In this document: piece by piece, positions 8,867 to 17,924 of the stretch
How positions within the stretch are numbered: position 1 is the stretch's first letter
Layout: each line of letters begins with the position of its first letter
Source: JBASEY01 sp049652745
Lineage (GTDB): Bacteria; CSSED10-310
Direction of reading: 5' to 3'
NCBI GenBank assembly: GCA_049652745.1
Contig: JBASEY010000030.1
Coordinates: forward strand, 62,001 to 126,000
DNA length: 64,000 nt
Translations under genes and position numbers: made by a program
Notes under the pieces: model-generated
Database searches by the model: none
Told to the model about the DNA's origin: nothing
The model's input: the letters and a program-made list of their open reading frames with translations, nothing else

Positions 8867-9559
8867 CTATCCAATTACACGCTCTCCAAAAATAGCCGTG
8901 CCTATTCTGACCATAGTGGCGCCCTCTTCAATCGCGACTTGATAATCATTGCTCATACCCATCGACAACTCTAACACTGCCTCGTCAATATAGTGTGTCG
9001 AAACAAGTTGATCAAATGCAATTTCCTTCAACCGTCGAAAAAAAACTCTTGCTTCCTCAGGATCGTCAAAATATGGAGGAATCACCATCAAACCTAAAAG
9101 CCGAATATTTTTAGCATTTTTTACCGCATCAATCAGATCGGCCAAGCGAGACACGGACACACCGAATTTCGATGTCTCTTCCGCGATGTTGACTTGAATT
9201 AAAACCAACTGAATCTTTGACAGTTTATTAGCCCATCGATCAATTTCTTTGGCGAGTTTCAATGAATCCAATGAATGAATGACATTGAAAAGTTGAACAG
9301 CCGTTTTTACTTTGTTGGACTGCAGATGGCCTATCAAATGCCACTCGACAGAACCCGGAATATGTGGTATTTTTTCAGCAGCCTCCTGAATTCGACTTTC
9401 TCCAAAAACATTTTGGCCTACCCGAATAGCAGCTTCTATCTCCTGCACCGAGCGAGTTTTTGAAACAGCGACGAGTTTTATCCTGTCGGGATTTCTTCCT
9501 GCCCGCCGTGCCGCGAGATGTATATTGTTGGTTATATCCGTCAAGTTTTGCTCTATCAT
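8867..9559 (-). CDS. yggS: Pyridoxal-phosphate homeostasis protein YggS/PLPBP
   Basis: 230-residue PLP-binding TIM-barrel protein that buffers free pyridoxal phosphate and has no known catalytic activity. VAVSKTR carries the PLP Lys; GESRIQEA, WHLIGHLQSNK, LVLIQVNIAEE, LGLMVIPP, LSMGMSNDY and RIGTAIFGER are all family signatures, and length is normal. An upstream in-frame ATG exists at 9571, but GGGAG lies five bases before the ATG at 9559, so that start is preferred. It heads a yggS-yggT pair and probably drives on through the glycosyltransferase block. The neighbour on the other strand begins at about 9638, leaving a short divergent promoter region. Confidence 0.93.
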   Translation of the reverse strand: MIEQNLTDITNNIHLAARRAGRNPDRIKLVAVSKTRSVQEIEAAIRVGQNVFGESRIQEAAEKIPHIPGSVEWHLIGHLQSNKVKTAVQLFNVIHSLDSLKLAKEIDRWANKLSKIQLVLIQVNIAEETSKFGVSVSRLADLIDAVKNAKNIRLLGLMVIPPYFDDPEEARVFFRRLKEIAFDQLVSTHYIDEAVLELSMGMSNDYQVAIEEGATMVRIGTAIFGERVIG

Positions 9560-9637
9560 TGCATCTCCCATCTTGGAAATACTATATCAAATTTCATCGG
9601 ATTGCAGAATGGTTTCCATCCTGCTTTAATACCGCCT

Positions 9638-11509
9638 ATGAAAGGAACCGCCTTTTCATATTCTCCACGCCAAATATCAAGGCTTGACCTATGGGATATT
9701 TGTCTTGTTCCAATCAGTGTTCTTCCGATTTTCCGTCCTCTTCTCAATCCGAGTTTTTTTTGGTCGCATGAAACCGCTTATCCGTTGCTGCGTCTTGCGT
9801 CCTTTCATCAAAATGTCCTACATGGTGGCATATGCTGTCGTTGGTTTCCTGATTTTGCCTGGGGTTTAGGACTACCGGTCTTGGAGTATTTTCCCGTCTC
9901 TCCCTTGATTTTTGCCGAAAGCTTTCGTTTGATGGGTTTTTCAACAATAAACAGTTTAAAAATCCTCATTGTCATGATGACGTTTTTTGCCGCGTTCGGT
10001 GCCTGGCTATTGGGTAATTCACTATGGGGGAAATCCGGTGGATATATCACATCGATCTTGTTCAGCTATGCTCCATATAAAATGGTCAATTTATACGTAA
10101 GGGGTGATCTCAATGAATATATGGCCATGGCTGTCTCCCCCTGGATTTTATATTTGATACTGTCGTCTGCCAAACAGGAAAATCCCGGACTATTATCATT
10201 TGCCACAACAGCGGCAATGTGTATACCTGCGATCACTCATTATCCTTCCAGTGTCATCCATTATCCTATGTATTTAATTTGGATATCGATGCTCGCTCCG
10301 GCTGCACATAAACCTGCTAGATATCTTGCCCGCAATATTTTATCGCTCGGTCTCGGACTGTGGATTGCATCGCCTTTTTGGGTATCGGCTTTTTTTTCTC
10401 GACACCTTGTTCAAATGGAAAACATGACAAAAGGATTTGCTGATTACAAACAGCACTTTATTTATTTCAAGCAATACTTTTCCTTTTATTGGAATTATGG
10501 GGCAAGTGTTTTAGGTCCGGGAGACGCCATCTCGTTTCAAATTGGAAATGCTGCACTCTTATGTTTTCTTATCGGAATTCCAATTACTTTGAAGCAAAAA
10601 AATAAAAACAAACTGATAACATGTGCCGTTCTCGCCGCGTCGACCATTTTGATCATCAGTATTTTTTTGACTCACCAATCTTCTCAAAAAATCTGGCAGC
10701 TTCTACCTATTCTCCCCTTGATTCAGTTTCCTTATAGATTGCTGTCCATCGCTTCTGTCCTGGCTGCATTACTGGGCGGATCCATCGGTGTTTTTTTTGA
10801 CAATCGGTTTAAACCTCATCGAAAGGTCTTCACGATCACAACATCGATCATCGTCATATTAGGTTCGTTGCACATGTGCCGTGCGATTGAATATCTAAAT
10901 ATCGACGAAAATGATTTGACACCGGAAAATATTCGGCGTGTCAAACATACTCATAGTACCGGTGAACAAATCCCAATGACGGTACAAGGTCGTTTTCCCC
11001 CTCCCGAACCGGTGACATTCACTCTTAAAAAAATCCCGGAGACTGGTTTTACACGAGAGCAAACTGAAGCCCGGCTGGCTCAGATGGTTAAAAACACTTT
11101 GAAAATGGAAACCTGGACAGGGTCGGCAATACCGTTGGGAAATGTCTTGGTCTATCCGAATCAGACTGATATTCTCCAAGGCGATATCCAAATAGATGAG
11201 ATATCCAAAACAGGTTGTCGAAGAGTATATAAAGTCAATGCAGCCACCTCAGGAGAAATCCGAATCAATCAATTTTATTTCGAAGGATGGACAACCTTGT
11301 TAGACAACACGCCGTTTCCCGCCGGGCCGGACTCAGAAACCGGCCTGATAAAAATAGACTTACCGCAGGGACAGTACCTGCTTACCGTATCTTATCGGAA
11401 TCTACCCATTTCACGAATTCTGGCAAAAATGAGTTTTTTTACTATTATAATTTTTTTACTGTATGGAGTTTCAAGGAAAATTTACCATGAAAGAAAAATC
11501 CGGATTTGA
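9638..11509 (+). CDS. Polytopic membrane protein, PTPS-related family (GT-C-like)
   Basis: About 623 residues with roughly a dozen hydrophobic segments. The segment WFPDFAWGLGLPVLEYF and, further on, FSYAPYKMVNLYVRGDLNEY closely follow the pattern of membrane proteins annotated as 6-pyruvoyl-tetrahydropterin synthase-related. Despite the name these are membrane proteins with glycosyltransferase-C-like topology and no proven activity. The last 180 residues are extracytoplasmic and beta-rich, followed by a final helix. The start is uncertain: the frame stays open upstream into yggS, but the ATG at 9638 avoids overlap with it; no good ribosome site is visible. It overlaps the next gene by 23 bp, so the two giant membrane proteins are probably made together. 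Confidence 0.75.
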   Translation: MKGTAFSYSPRQISRLDLWDICLVPISVLPIFRPLLNPSFFWSHETAYPLLRLASFHQNVLHGGICCRWFPDFAWGLGLPVLEYFPVSPLIFAESFRLMGFSTINSLKILIVMMTFFAAFGAWLLGNSLWGKSGGYITSILFSYAPYKMVNLYVRGDLNEYMAMAVSPWILYLILSSAKQENPGLLSFATTAAMCIPAITHYPSSVIHYPMYLIWISMLAPAAHKPARYLARNILSLGLGLWIASPFWVSAFFSRHLVQMENMTKGFADYKQHFIYFKQYFSFYWNYGASVLGPGDAISFQIGNAALLCFLIGIPITLKQKNKNKLITCAVLAASTILIISIFLTHQSSQKIWQLLPILPLIQFPYRLLSIASVLAALLGGSIGVFFDNRFKPHRKVFTITTSIIVILGSLHMCRAIEYLNIDENDLTPENIRRVKHTHSTGEQIPMTVQGRFPPPEPVTFTLKKIPETGFTREQTEARLAQMVKNTLKMETWTGSAIPLGNVLVYPNQTDILQGDIQIDEISKTGCRRVYKVNAATSGEIRINQFYFEGWTTLLDNTPFPAGPDSETGLIKIDLPQGQYLLTVSYRNLPISRILAKMSFFTIIIFLLYGVSRKIYHERKIRI

Positions 11510-14500
11510 TTTGATCTGGTTGGCAATCCTTTTTTCTATCTATATCTTGATGAGTTTAGCCTATTTGTTATTCGGGCAGTTGCATCTGGATGAAGGGGCT
11601 TATCTATATGCATCCAAAGCCGTTTACCAGGGTGCAGTTCCCTATCGTGATTTCTTTTTTCTTCAGCCGCCTTTATTCCCATATATTTATGGTTTGATTC
11701 AATATTTCTTTCCGGGGCTTGTATTTGCCCGCTTGACATCTATTCTTTTTGGTTTTCTTGCTACTCTGTTCTTAATGAAATTAGTGAGCCGATTAAGTGA
11801 TCGCGAAGGCTCAATTGTTTTTCTCGCTTTAATAACCACGTGTCCTTTCCAACTCTATTTTTTCTCGATCTCAAGGTTATATGCGCTGTCAGCTTTTTTC
11901 ATTTCCATTGGGGCGTACATGATATTCGCAAAATCAAGTCCTAATTTTCGAGATTCCCTTTTTGGTTTATGCGCATTTGCTTTGGCAGTGGCCACACGCT
12001 TGACAACCCTTCCTTTTTTCTTGCTAGTATGTCTATATATTCTATTTAAAGCCAAGGGATTCAAATCGAAAGTTATTCCTCCTCTGCTGGCATCCGCCAT
12101 GCTTGTTGCTATATTTCTTCCGTTTATTTTCCTTACAGGATTTGAACGATTCAGATTCAATATCATTGGGATGAATTTAAGCCTTTACGCGTTCAATATT
12201 TCGACTGTATTTGCGCAAAAATTCAAGGCGACGGCCCAATTGTTCCGATTTTATTTTCCTGTTTGGATAATGTTCATTCCTCTAGTATTTCGATATCTCA
12301 CATCTTTTCGGAAAAAACCGTTAAAGGAAAACCTTATCGACTTGAGCGGTCATCAAGCAGTGTTATGGATTGCGGTATTAGGTATGTTGACTGTTCATTC
12401 AAGCGCCAGAATTTACCAAGCCAGTTATCAGACAATTATCATGCCTTTGTTGATGGCCCTGATAGTTATAGGATGGCGCAAATTATTTGAGACGATGGAT
12501 GTTCAAAGCCGATCTCTCTTGTTAAGCTGTTTTATTGCTTTGTGGATATTCGGCGTTCTGGCTTATGGCCGAAGCTCCCTTTCCATTATCGGTGGTAAAC
12601 CTGCCCTAATGGCGCTCAGAGAGCAAGCGGATTTTATCCGACAACATACAAAACCCGGTGATAGGGTATTTTCCGCCGACTCCCCACTGGCGGTAACCGA
12701 GAGTGGTCGCGAGGTGCTTCCCGGAATGGCGGGGAGCGATCTATTTGCGGACTGGGACACTGAGAAATGTCGTGAATACAATGTTTTAAATTTTGATATC
12801 ATGACCGATTATGTGCAAAGCCAAGCAGGCTCCCTGTTAATCATGGGAGACATGTCTTATACCAAATCACTCCCCTATCTCAACCCAATTTCAAGCGACA
12901 GGCGAAACGCTTTTTTACAAGTCATCGATAGCGAATATGAAACGATTGGTGTATTTCCCAATCTTCTACTTCCAGGAACTTATTCCTATTATAAAAGACC
13001 ACGCCAACCATCCGTCTCTGCACCTCAGAAACTATTATTATTTGGTATCGATGCGGTCGGCTGGGATGTTTTATTACCCTTAATTCAATCCGGTGAACTA
13101 CCTAATTTGCAAAGATTATATCAAGCCGGCGGAAAAGCCCACATGAAAACTCTCTATCCAACCGTATCGGTCATGCTCTGGACAACGATGGCAACAGGTG
13201 TGTTGCCGGAAAAGCATGGGATCGATAACTGGCTTTCAGAAAGCACAGATTCCTCAGGCCAGCAAGCCATCACCAGCGATCGGCGGAAAGTGCATGCCTT
13301 TTGGAATCTCACAGGTAATAAAAAAGTCTGTGTAGTCAACTGGTGGGCCACCTGGCCGGTGGAGCCGGTGAATGGGATCATGGTGTCCAACAGGGCGCAC
13401 TATCAGGATATGGCACATATTGTCTATCCTGAAGATGTCAAAGACCTTGTCAAAAATTATAGTTGGAAAGATACTAAAACCCTGGAAAATGAATTGTCTG
13501 CTTTAAATCCCTATGGATCTCGAATCGTGTTGCCGGATTTTTTCAGCCAAATGTTGTTAAAAGATCGATTTTATTTGGACATTGCCCAGCAATGCCTGGA
13601 GACCTGGGATGACATCGACATCATGGCGGTTTTTGTTCGCGGAATCGACATTCTTGAGCATGAATTTTTGCGTGATGTTCGAATCGATGCCGTCACTATA
13701 CCTGAAGTCCCACAAGAACAACAAGGAATAGTCCGAGCATATTTTCGCTATTTGGATAATTGGCTTGGCGAGTTTTTATCTCTCATGGGGCCGCACACTG
13801 GAGTAATCATCGTATCCGATCATGGAATGGATCCAGTTGAACAGCTTCCTCCACTGATCGAGGGTTTGAATCTCGATAAGCTTTTAGAAGCGTTGGCTCT
13901 TGATCCTGATAATCCTTTTCATTCTTTTAAAGACAACAATCGTTACCCTCTTGGATTGAAACGGGGAATCACTTGGACGGGTCAAACACCCGTATCAATT
14001 GAGGCTGCACAACACCTTGCCGATGAGCTTCACTCGTTACTGCTTGACAATGGTCAACGTCTTTTTAATGAGATTTCAGTGAATGATTCGCGGGATGAAC
14101 TGCTGACTTTGACCATCAATCCTGCCCCTGAATTCAAGTCTGTCATTACGTGGCGAGGTCAAAAGATACCTGTGATGTCAGTAACCAGCATGATTATTCA
14201 CCCTAGATCCGGTCAACACTGGCATTCGCCCGATGGTATTTTTCTTGTTTCCGGACCAGGCATTATGCGGATTGACGAGCTTCAAGATATTCATATTTAT
14301 GAAATAATGCCGTCTCTACTTGCATGGATGGGACTTCCCGTATCCTCGGATCTGGAAGGTCAGCCTCGGATAGATTTTTTCACAGATGATTTCAGACGGA
14401 ATCACCCCGTTTCTTTGGTGGATTCTTATGGTGATTTTGAAGGAGTCAAACCGGTTCAGATTCCATTGCATATCGATCAAGAATTACGTAAAGAGCTGGA

Positions 14501-14528
14501 AAGCCTAGGTTATATTCATATAAAATAA
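11487..14528 (+). CDS. Fusion of GT39-like GT-C glycosyltransferase with AlkP-superfamily phosphodiesterase
   Basis: 1013 residues in one open frame. Residues 1 to about 400 form a polytopic GT39/PMT_2-like domain; LHLDEGAYLYASKAV in the first external loop carries the Asp-Glu pair typical of this fold, and PYRDFFFLQPPLFPY follows. A periplasmic linker leads to a type I phosphodiesterase/alkaline phosphatase domain from about residue 516. There GIDAVGWD supplies the first metal Asp (D522), YPTVSVMLWTTMATG places S561 at the nucleophile position, PEKHGI follows, and IIVSDHGMDP (D778, H779) is the second metal site. So the phosphatase site looks intact. The start at 11487 is chosen because AAGGA lies nine bases upstream; an ATG at 11463 is in frame. 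Inferred role: sugar transfer plus phospho-group transfer or removal on a surface glycan or lipid. Confidence 0.82.
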   Translation: MKEKSGFDLIWLAILFSIYILMSLAYLLFGQLHLDEGAYLYASKAVYQGAVPYRDFFFLQPPLFPYIYGLIQYFFPGLVFARLTSILFGFLATLFLMKLVSRLSDREGSIVFLALITTCPFQLYFFSISRLYALSAFFISIGAYMIFAKSSPNFRDSLFGLCAFALAVATRLTTLPFFLLVCLYILFKAKGFKSKVIPPLLASAMLVAIFLPFIFLTGFERFRFNIIGMNLSLYAFNISTVFAQKFKATAQLFRFYFPVWIMFIPLVFRYLTSFRKKPLKENLIDLSGHQAVLWIAVLGMLTVHSSARIYQASYQTIIMPLLMALIVIGWRKLFETMDVQSRSLLLSCFIALWIFGVLAYGRSSLSIIGGKPALMALREQADFIRQHTKPGDRVFSADSPLAVTESGREVLPGMAGSDLFADWDTEKCREYNVLNFDIMTDYVQSQAGSLLIMGDMSYTKSLPYLNPISSDRRNAFLQVIDSEYETIGVFPNLLLPGTYSYYKRPRQPSVSAPQKLLLFGIDAVGWDVLLPLIQSGELPNLQRLYQAGGKAHMKTLYPTVSVMLWTTMATGVLPEKHGIDNWLSESTDSSGQQAITSDRRKVHAFWNLTGNKKVCVVNWWATWPVEPVNGIMVSNRAHYQDMAHIVYPEDVKDLVKNYSWKDTKTLENELSALNPYGSRIVLPDFFSQMLLKDRFYLDIAQQCLETWDDIDIMAVFVRGIDILEHEFLRDVRIDAVTIPEVPQEQQGIVRAYFRYLDNWLGEFLSLMGPHTGVIIVSDHGMDPVEQLPPLIEGLNLDKLLEALALDPDNPFHSFKDNNRYPLGLKRGITWTGQTPVSIEAAQHLADELHSLLLDNGQRLFNEISVNDSRDELLTLTINPAPEFKSVITWRGQKIPVMSVTSMIIHPRSGQHWHSPDGIFLVSGPGIMRIDELQDIHIYEIMPSLLAWMGLPVSSDLEGQPRIDFFTDDFRRNHPVSLVDSYGDFEGVKPVQIPLHIDQELRKELESLGYIHIK

Positions 14529-14632
14529 TCGTCTATCAAAGCTAATCAATAGCTTTACCCATTCAAAAACGATATATTCGGCATGAGAGAAACGAATAAT
14601 TATGAAAGCAGGTTAACGGCGGAGATAAAACA

Positions 14633-15994
14633 ATGAAGAGCGGGCCTTCAATAAAACTGGATTTTACCAATGTCATGGCCAAACAAATCGGCTCGGACAA
14701 TGGTATAACCGATAAAGAACTGAATGCACTAAAAACCTCCAGTCAATCTATCATTCAAGAATGTACTGAAAGATTTGAAAAGGGAGAAATCGGCTTTATG
14801 AAGTTGCCGTTTAACACTTCGGCAATCGATGAGGTTATTGCGTTTTCAGCCAAACATAAAAACGAATGGGATAATCTGGTTGTAATTGGAATAGGTGGTT
14901 CTTCTCTGGGTCTTACTATGATATTCGATGCTTTATGTCATCCTTATCATAATTATCTCGATCCTGAATTGCGGAATTTTTCTCCACGGCTTTTTGTAAT
15001 CGACAACATCGATCCTGAGGCACTGACAGGATTAAAAACGATAATCGATCCGGCTAAAACACTTATTACGATCATAACAAAATCCGGTGAAACCGTTGAG
15101 ACTTGGGGAAACTATTTTCAATATCTATCGATTTTCAATCATGAAATGAGTGCCAATCAAGTTGTAGCAATTACCGATTCCGATTCCGGCTTTTTAAACA
15201 AATTTGCCAGGATTCAGAACTGGCATATACTTCCTATACCTCAGGATGTCAGTGGCCGTTTTTCGATTTTGACACCGGTAGGCCTATTTGCCGCAGCCAT
15301 GATGAACATCGATATCAGTCGTCTGGTTCAGGGTGCTCGTGACATGCATGAGCAATGCATGTTGGCGGATTTCGATCAAAATCCCGCTTTACAACTTGCC
15401 TTGATTTCCTGGTACTTATTAAAACGCAAAAAGAAATCTATATCGGTTATGATGCCCTATGCTAATTCACTTCGTTCTTTTTCAGACTGGTATCGCCAGC
15501 TATGGGCGGAAAGCTTGGGTAAGCAAAAGACCGTATCCGGCAGTACAGTTTTTGCCGGCCAGACGCCTGTCCAGGCTCTTGGGGCCACCGATCAGCATTC
15601 CCAGATCCAATTATATCGCGAAGGTCCGAATGACAAGCTTATCACTCTGATAAAAGTTGAGTCGTTTCGATTTGGAGGCCCAATGCACAATGCACCTCCC
15701 AACACACCGCTGGAACACCTTCGCTTCCTGGACACATCTGACGTCCTAAACATAGAATTGGCCGTAACACGAGATATCCTGACGCAGAGTAACAGACCCA
15801 ACCTCACCATCAGCCTTCCTCGCGTTACTCCCTATTATTTGGGTCAATTGATTTATTTATATGAAATGACAGCCATTTTCACTGGTATCAAGCTCAATAT
15901 CAACCCGTTGGATCAACCTGGGATCGAGATCAGCAAACAGGTTGTTAAATCACATATCGAAAAAATTTATGTTGATCGAACAGGAGACTCTTAA
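14633..15994 (+). CDS. pgi: Glucose-6-phosphate isomerase
   Basis: Interconverts glucose-6-phosphate and fructose-6-phosphate in glycolysis and gluconeogenesis. The 453-residue length matches the short bacterial form (about 450) rather than the 550-residue proteobacterial form. GIGGSSLG (residues 86-93) and ITKSGETVETW are the sugar-phosphate-binding loops; WYRQLWAESLGKQ and GATDQHSQIQLYREG include the conserved catalytic Glu and His regions. GGAG lies upstream of the ATG. A 104-bp gap separates it from the preceding membrane gene, so it may have its own promoter. Its TAA shares the palindrome TTAA at 15991-15994 with the stop of the convergent gene. Confidence 0.96.
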   Translation: MKSGPSIKLDFTNVMAKQIGSDNGITDKELNALKTSSQSIIQECTERFEKGEIGFMKLPFNTSAIDEVIAFSAKHKNEWDNLVVIGIGGSSLGLTMIFDALCHPYHNYLDPELRNFSPRLFVIDNIDPEALTGLKTIIDPAKTLITIITKSGETVETWGNYFQYLSIFNHEMSANQVVAITDSDSGFLNKFARIQNWHILPIPQDVSGRFSILTPVGLFAAAMMNIDISRLVQGARDMHEQCMLADFDQNPALQLALISWYLLKRKKKSISVMMPYANSLRSFSDWYRQLWAESLGKQKTVSGSTVFAGQTPVQALGATDQHSQIQLYREGPNDKLITLIKVESFRFGGPMHNAPPNTPLEHLRFLDTSDVLNIELAVTRDILTQSNRPNLTISLPRVTPYYLGQLIYLYEMTAIFTGIKLNINPLDQPGIEISKQVVKSHIEKIYVDRTGDS

Positions 15995-16353
15995 TCATTA
16001 GGACCTGATTGATCGCTTAAACCGGTTAACTCACCTGGCTTTTGAAGATAGCGCATGACTGTATCGAAAAAAGATCGTTCTGGAACGTTACCATATATCC
16101 ATAATCCTTTTTGAACTTCCTTGATCGTTTTTTCATGCATTTCAGCCATCAACTCACTAACAATCTCCGGTAAATTCTCACACGCAAGGATATCTTTATA
16201 CGACAACCGCTTTCGATGAAGAATCGCACCACCGTTTTTATAAATAATTGTATCGATACGAGCGGCTTTTAGGCCTCTATCTTCAGTCTGAATATGAAAT
16301 ACCTCTTCCTTATATTTTATTGCTGAGTTATAACCGGTAATCATTTTTTTCAC
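15991..16353 (-). CDS. Conserved hypothetical protein (ITGYN...HIQTEDRG type)
   Basis: 120 residues, no signal peptide or membrane helix. The N-terminal stretch MITGYNSAIKYKEEVFHIQTED followed by RG resembles a small conserved hypothetical family seen in several Gram-negative lineages; no function is known to me. The middle part (SYKDILACENLPEIVSEL) is predicted helical. GTG at 16353 overlaps the TGA of the LysM gene in a GTGA junction; ATG at 16344 is the alternative start and gives a protein beginning MITGYN. The overlap implies coupling to the LysM lipoprotein. Confidence 0.7.
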   Translation of the reverse strand: MKKMITGYNSAIKYKEEVFHIQTEDRGLKAARIDTIIYKNGGAILHRKRLSYKDILACENLPEIVSELMAEMHEKTIKEVQKGLWIYGNVPERSFFDTVMRYLQKPGELTGLSDQSGPND

Positions 16354-17777
16354 TCAATATCAAAAATTCCGGAATCTTTGATGGGCCTTGGTGTCGGAGT
16401 TGGTGTCGGAGCCGGTGCTCGTGTTGGAGAAGGCATTGTTTCTCCTTCGAATGTTTGCTGTGTTCGAGTTGGTCGAGGAGTAGGCCTTGGAACAGGAATC
16501 GGCTGATCAAATACAGTCGGATCAGGCACCAACGATGCCGGTATTTTTAATTCCTGGTTGACTGTAAGTGTATAGGGTGGAGCAATATGATTCGCTTCAG
16601 CAATTTGTATGTAATTCTTGGCATCACCCGTCAACCATCTTGCTATCCAAGCAAGAGAGTCATTTGGTTGAACCTTATAAACAAATATTCTTTCAATAAA
16701 CGCTATCGGCAGTTTAACCTTTTCCAGAGAATCCAGTGGTTCCATGTTGTTATACTCTAAAACATGCTGTGCGAGATTCGGATCGTTAAAATGCCGTTTG
16801 GCAATCTCAATATAAGAATCACCGACTACAGGGGTTTCGCTGAAATAGAATGGAACGTGAATAGTCTCGCCTTCAGTTAATTCGGTCAAAGAATTATAGT
16901 TTTTAATGATATCGGCATATTTGGCATCATTGAACATTTTTAAGGCAATAGTTATCCAGGAATCCCCTTGAGAGACGACAAGCGGCATTTGACGCGGTAT
17001 TTTTATCCGATCACCTGCCTTGACCACTTCAATCTCATTTTCTGCAGCAATCAGCTCAGCCCTGTTCTCTGAACCCAAAAACAGTTTAGCCAACGTCTCC
17101 AGTGTGTCTAAAGGCGAAACGATATAACTGACATAATCTAAAGCAGGATCAAGTGTTTTCGTTACTTCGGTTTGTTTTAAATCCTCCAGATCCTTTCTGG
17201 TAGATTTGAAGGAATCAAGAGCCGCTCCAAACAATGTTTCAAAATTATCGAACACCGAAGACGGCGATGAACAGCCAATAACAATACCTATTTCACCGTT
17301 GACGACTATCAGCGTTAAATTTTTAAAAGAGAAGTTTTCATTTTGTTTATAAAATAATACTTTTTGGGACATAAAACCCGCTATTTCCACTGGCCGAACA
17401 AGTATCTTTTCATATGACCGCTCAGCCGCATACCTATCGACAACATCATCGATATCTTCTTCTAAGCCCAGGTCAATTATCTGAACTGATATACTGATAT
17501 TCTTACGTAGCTTCGAATTCGAAACCTGTTTTGAAGATGGTTCAGAGATTAAAACCTGCGGCGGATCATTGGTTTTTCCTTTCCAGCCTTCTGGTAAACG
17601 AAAAGAAAATTCATAAAATTCGTTCAGATATACGCCGGCTTCACTGATGGTTCCACGTTTTTGTCGACGAAGGTTGCGTTCTTGATCTCGAAAAGATAAA
17701 CCATCAATAGTTTTGCAACCCATCCAAAGCAAAGCCAGAATACCAAGAATCCATACTTTATCAGAAAAACGTTTCAT
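16350..17777 (-). CDS. LysM-repeat lipoprotein with N-terminal PsbP/DcrB-like region
   Basis: 475 residues. A lipoprotein signal peptide ends at LALLWMGC, so the protein should be anchored to a membrane facing the periplasm. Residues about 45-190 look like a PsbP/DcrB-type alpha-beta domain (FYEFSFRLPEGWKG opening). Four LysM-like repeats follow near residues 216, 264, 309 and 364 (for example YIVSPLDTLETLAKLF and FVYKVQPNDSLAWIARWL), expected to bind peptidoglycan. The last 60 residues are a low-complexity Pro/Thr-rich linker. AGGAG precedes the ATG at 17777; a GTG at 17798 is less likely. It is divergent from tamB, suggesting a cell-envelope role. Confidence 0.8.
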   Translation of the reverse strand: MKRFSDKVWILGILALLWMGCKTIDGLSFRDQERNLRRQKRGTISEAGVYLNEFYEFSFRLPEGWKGKTNDPPQVLISEPSSKQVSNSKLRKNISISVQIIDLGLEEDIDDVVDRYAAERSYEKILVRPVEIAGFMSQKVLFYKQNENFSFKNLTLIVVNGEIGIVIGCSSPSSVFDNFETLFGAALDSFKSTRKDLEDLKQTEVTKTLDPALDYVSYIVSPLDTLETLAKLFLGSENRAELIAAENEIEVVKAGDRIKIPRQMPLVVSQGDSWITIALKMFNDAKYADIIKNYNSLTELTEGETIHVPFYFSETPVVGDSYIEIAKRHFNDPNLAQHVLEYNNMEPLDSLEKVKLPIAFIERIFVYKVQPNDSLAWIARWLTGDAKNYIQIAEANHIAPPYTLTVNQELKIPASLVPDPTVFDQPIPVPRPTPRPTRTQQTFEGETMPSPTRAPAPTPTPTPRPIKDSGIFDIE

Positions 17778-17827
17778 CCTGCTGTATCTCCTATGCACAT
17801 TTCAACTTGTGTATCCAAGCCTGTAAA

Positions 17828-17857
17828 AGTATACCTTGTTTTTCTATTTAACTCCAA
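17828..17857 (-). promoter_or_regulatory. Candidate promoter of the LysM lipoprotein gene
   Basis: On the minus strand TTGGAG (17852-17857) and TATACT (17828-17833) are 18 bp apart, about 50 bp upstream of the LysM gene. The -10 is a good match, the -35 is mediocre. Confidence 0.4.
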
Positions 17858-17924
17858 TTCTTTACTGATTTCTCGACTGATATTCACTTCGTTGCTAAGA
17901 TGAACATGAGAATGGATGCCTTAA

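Noticed and set aside
16370..16510. Short repeated units that might suggest a repeat array
   Set aside because: They encode the Pro/Thr-rich tail of the LysM lipoprotein; the units are codon-level repeats, not a CRISPR array.
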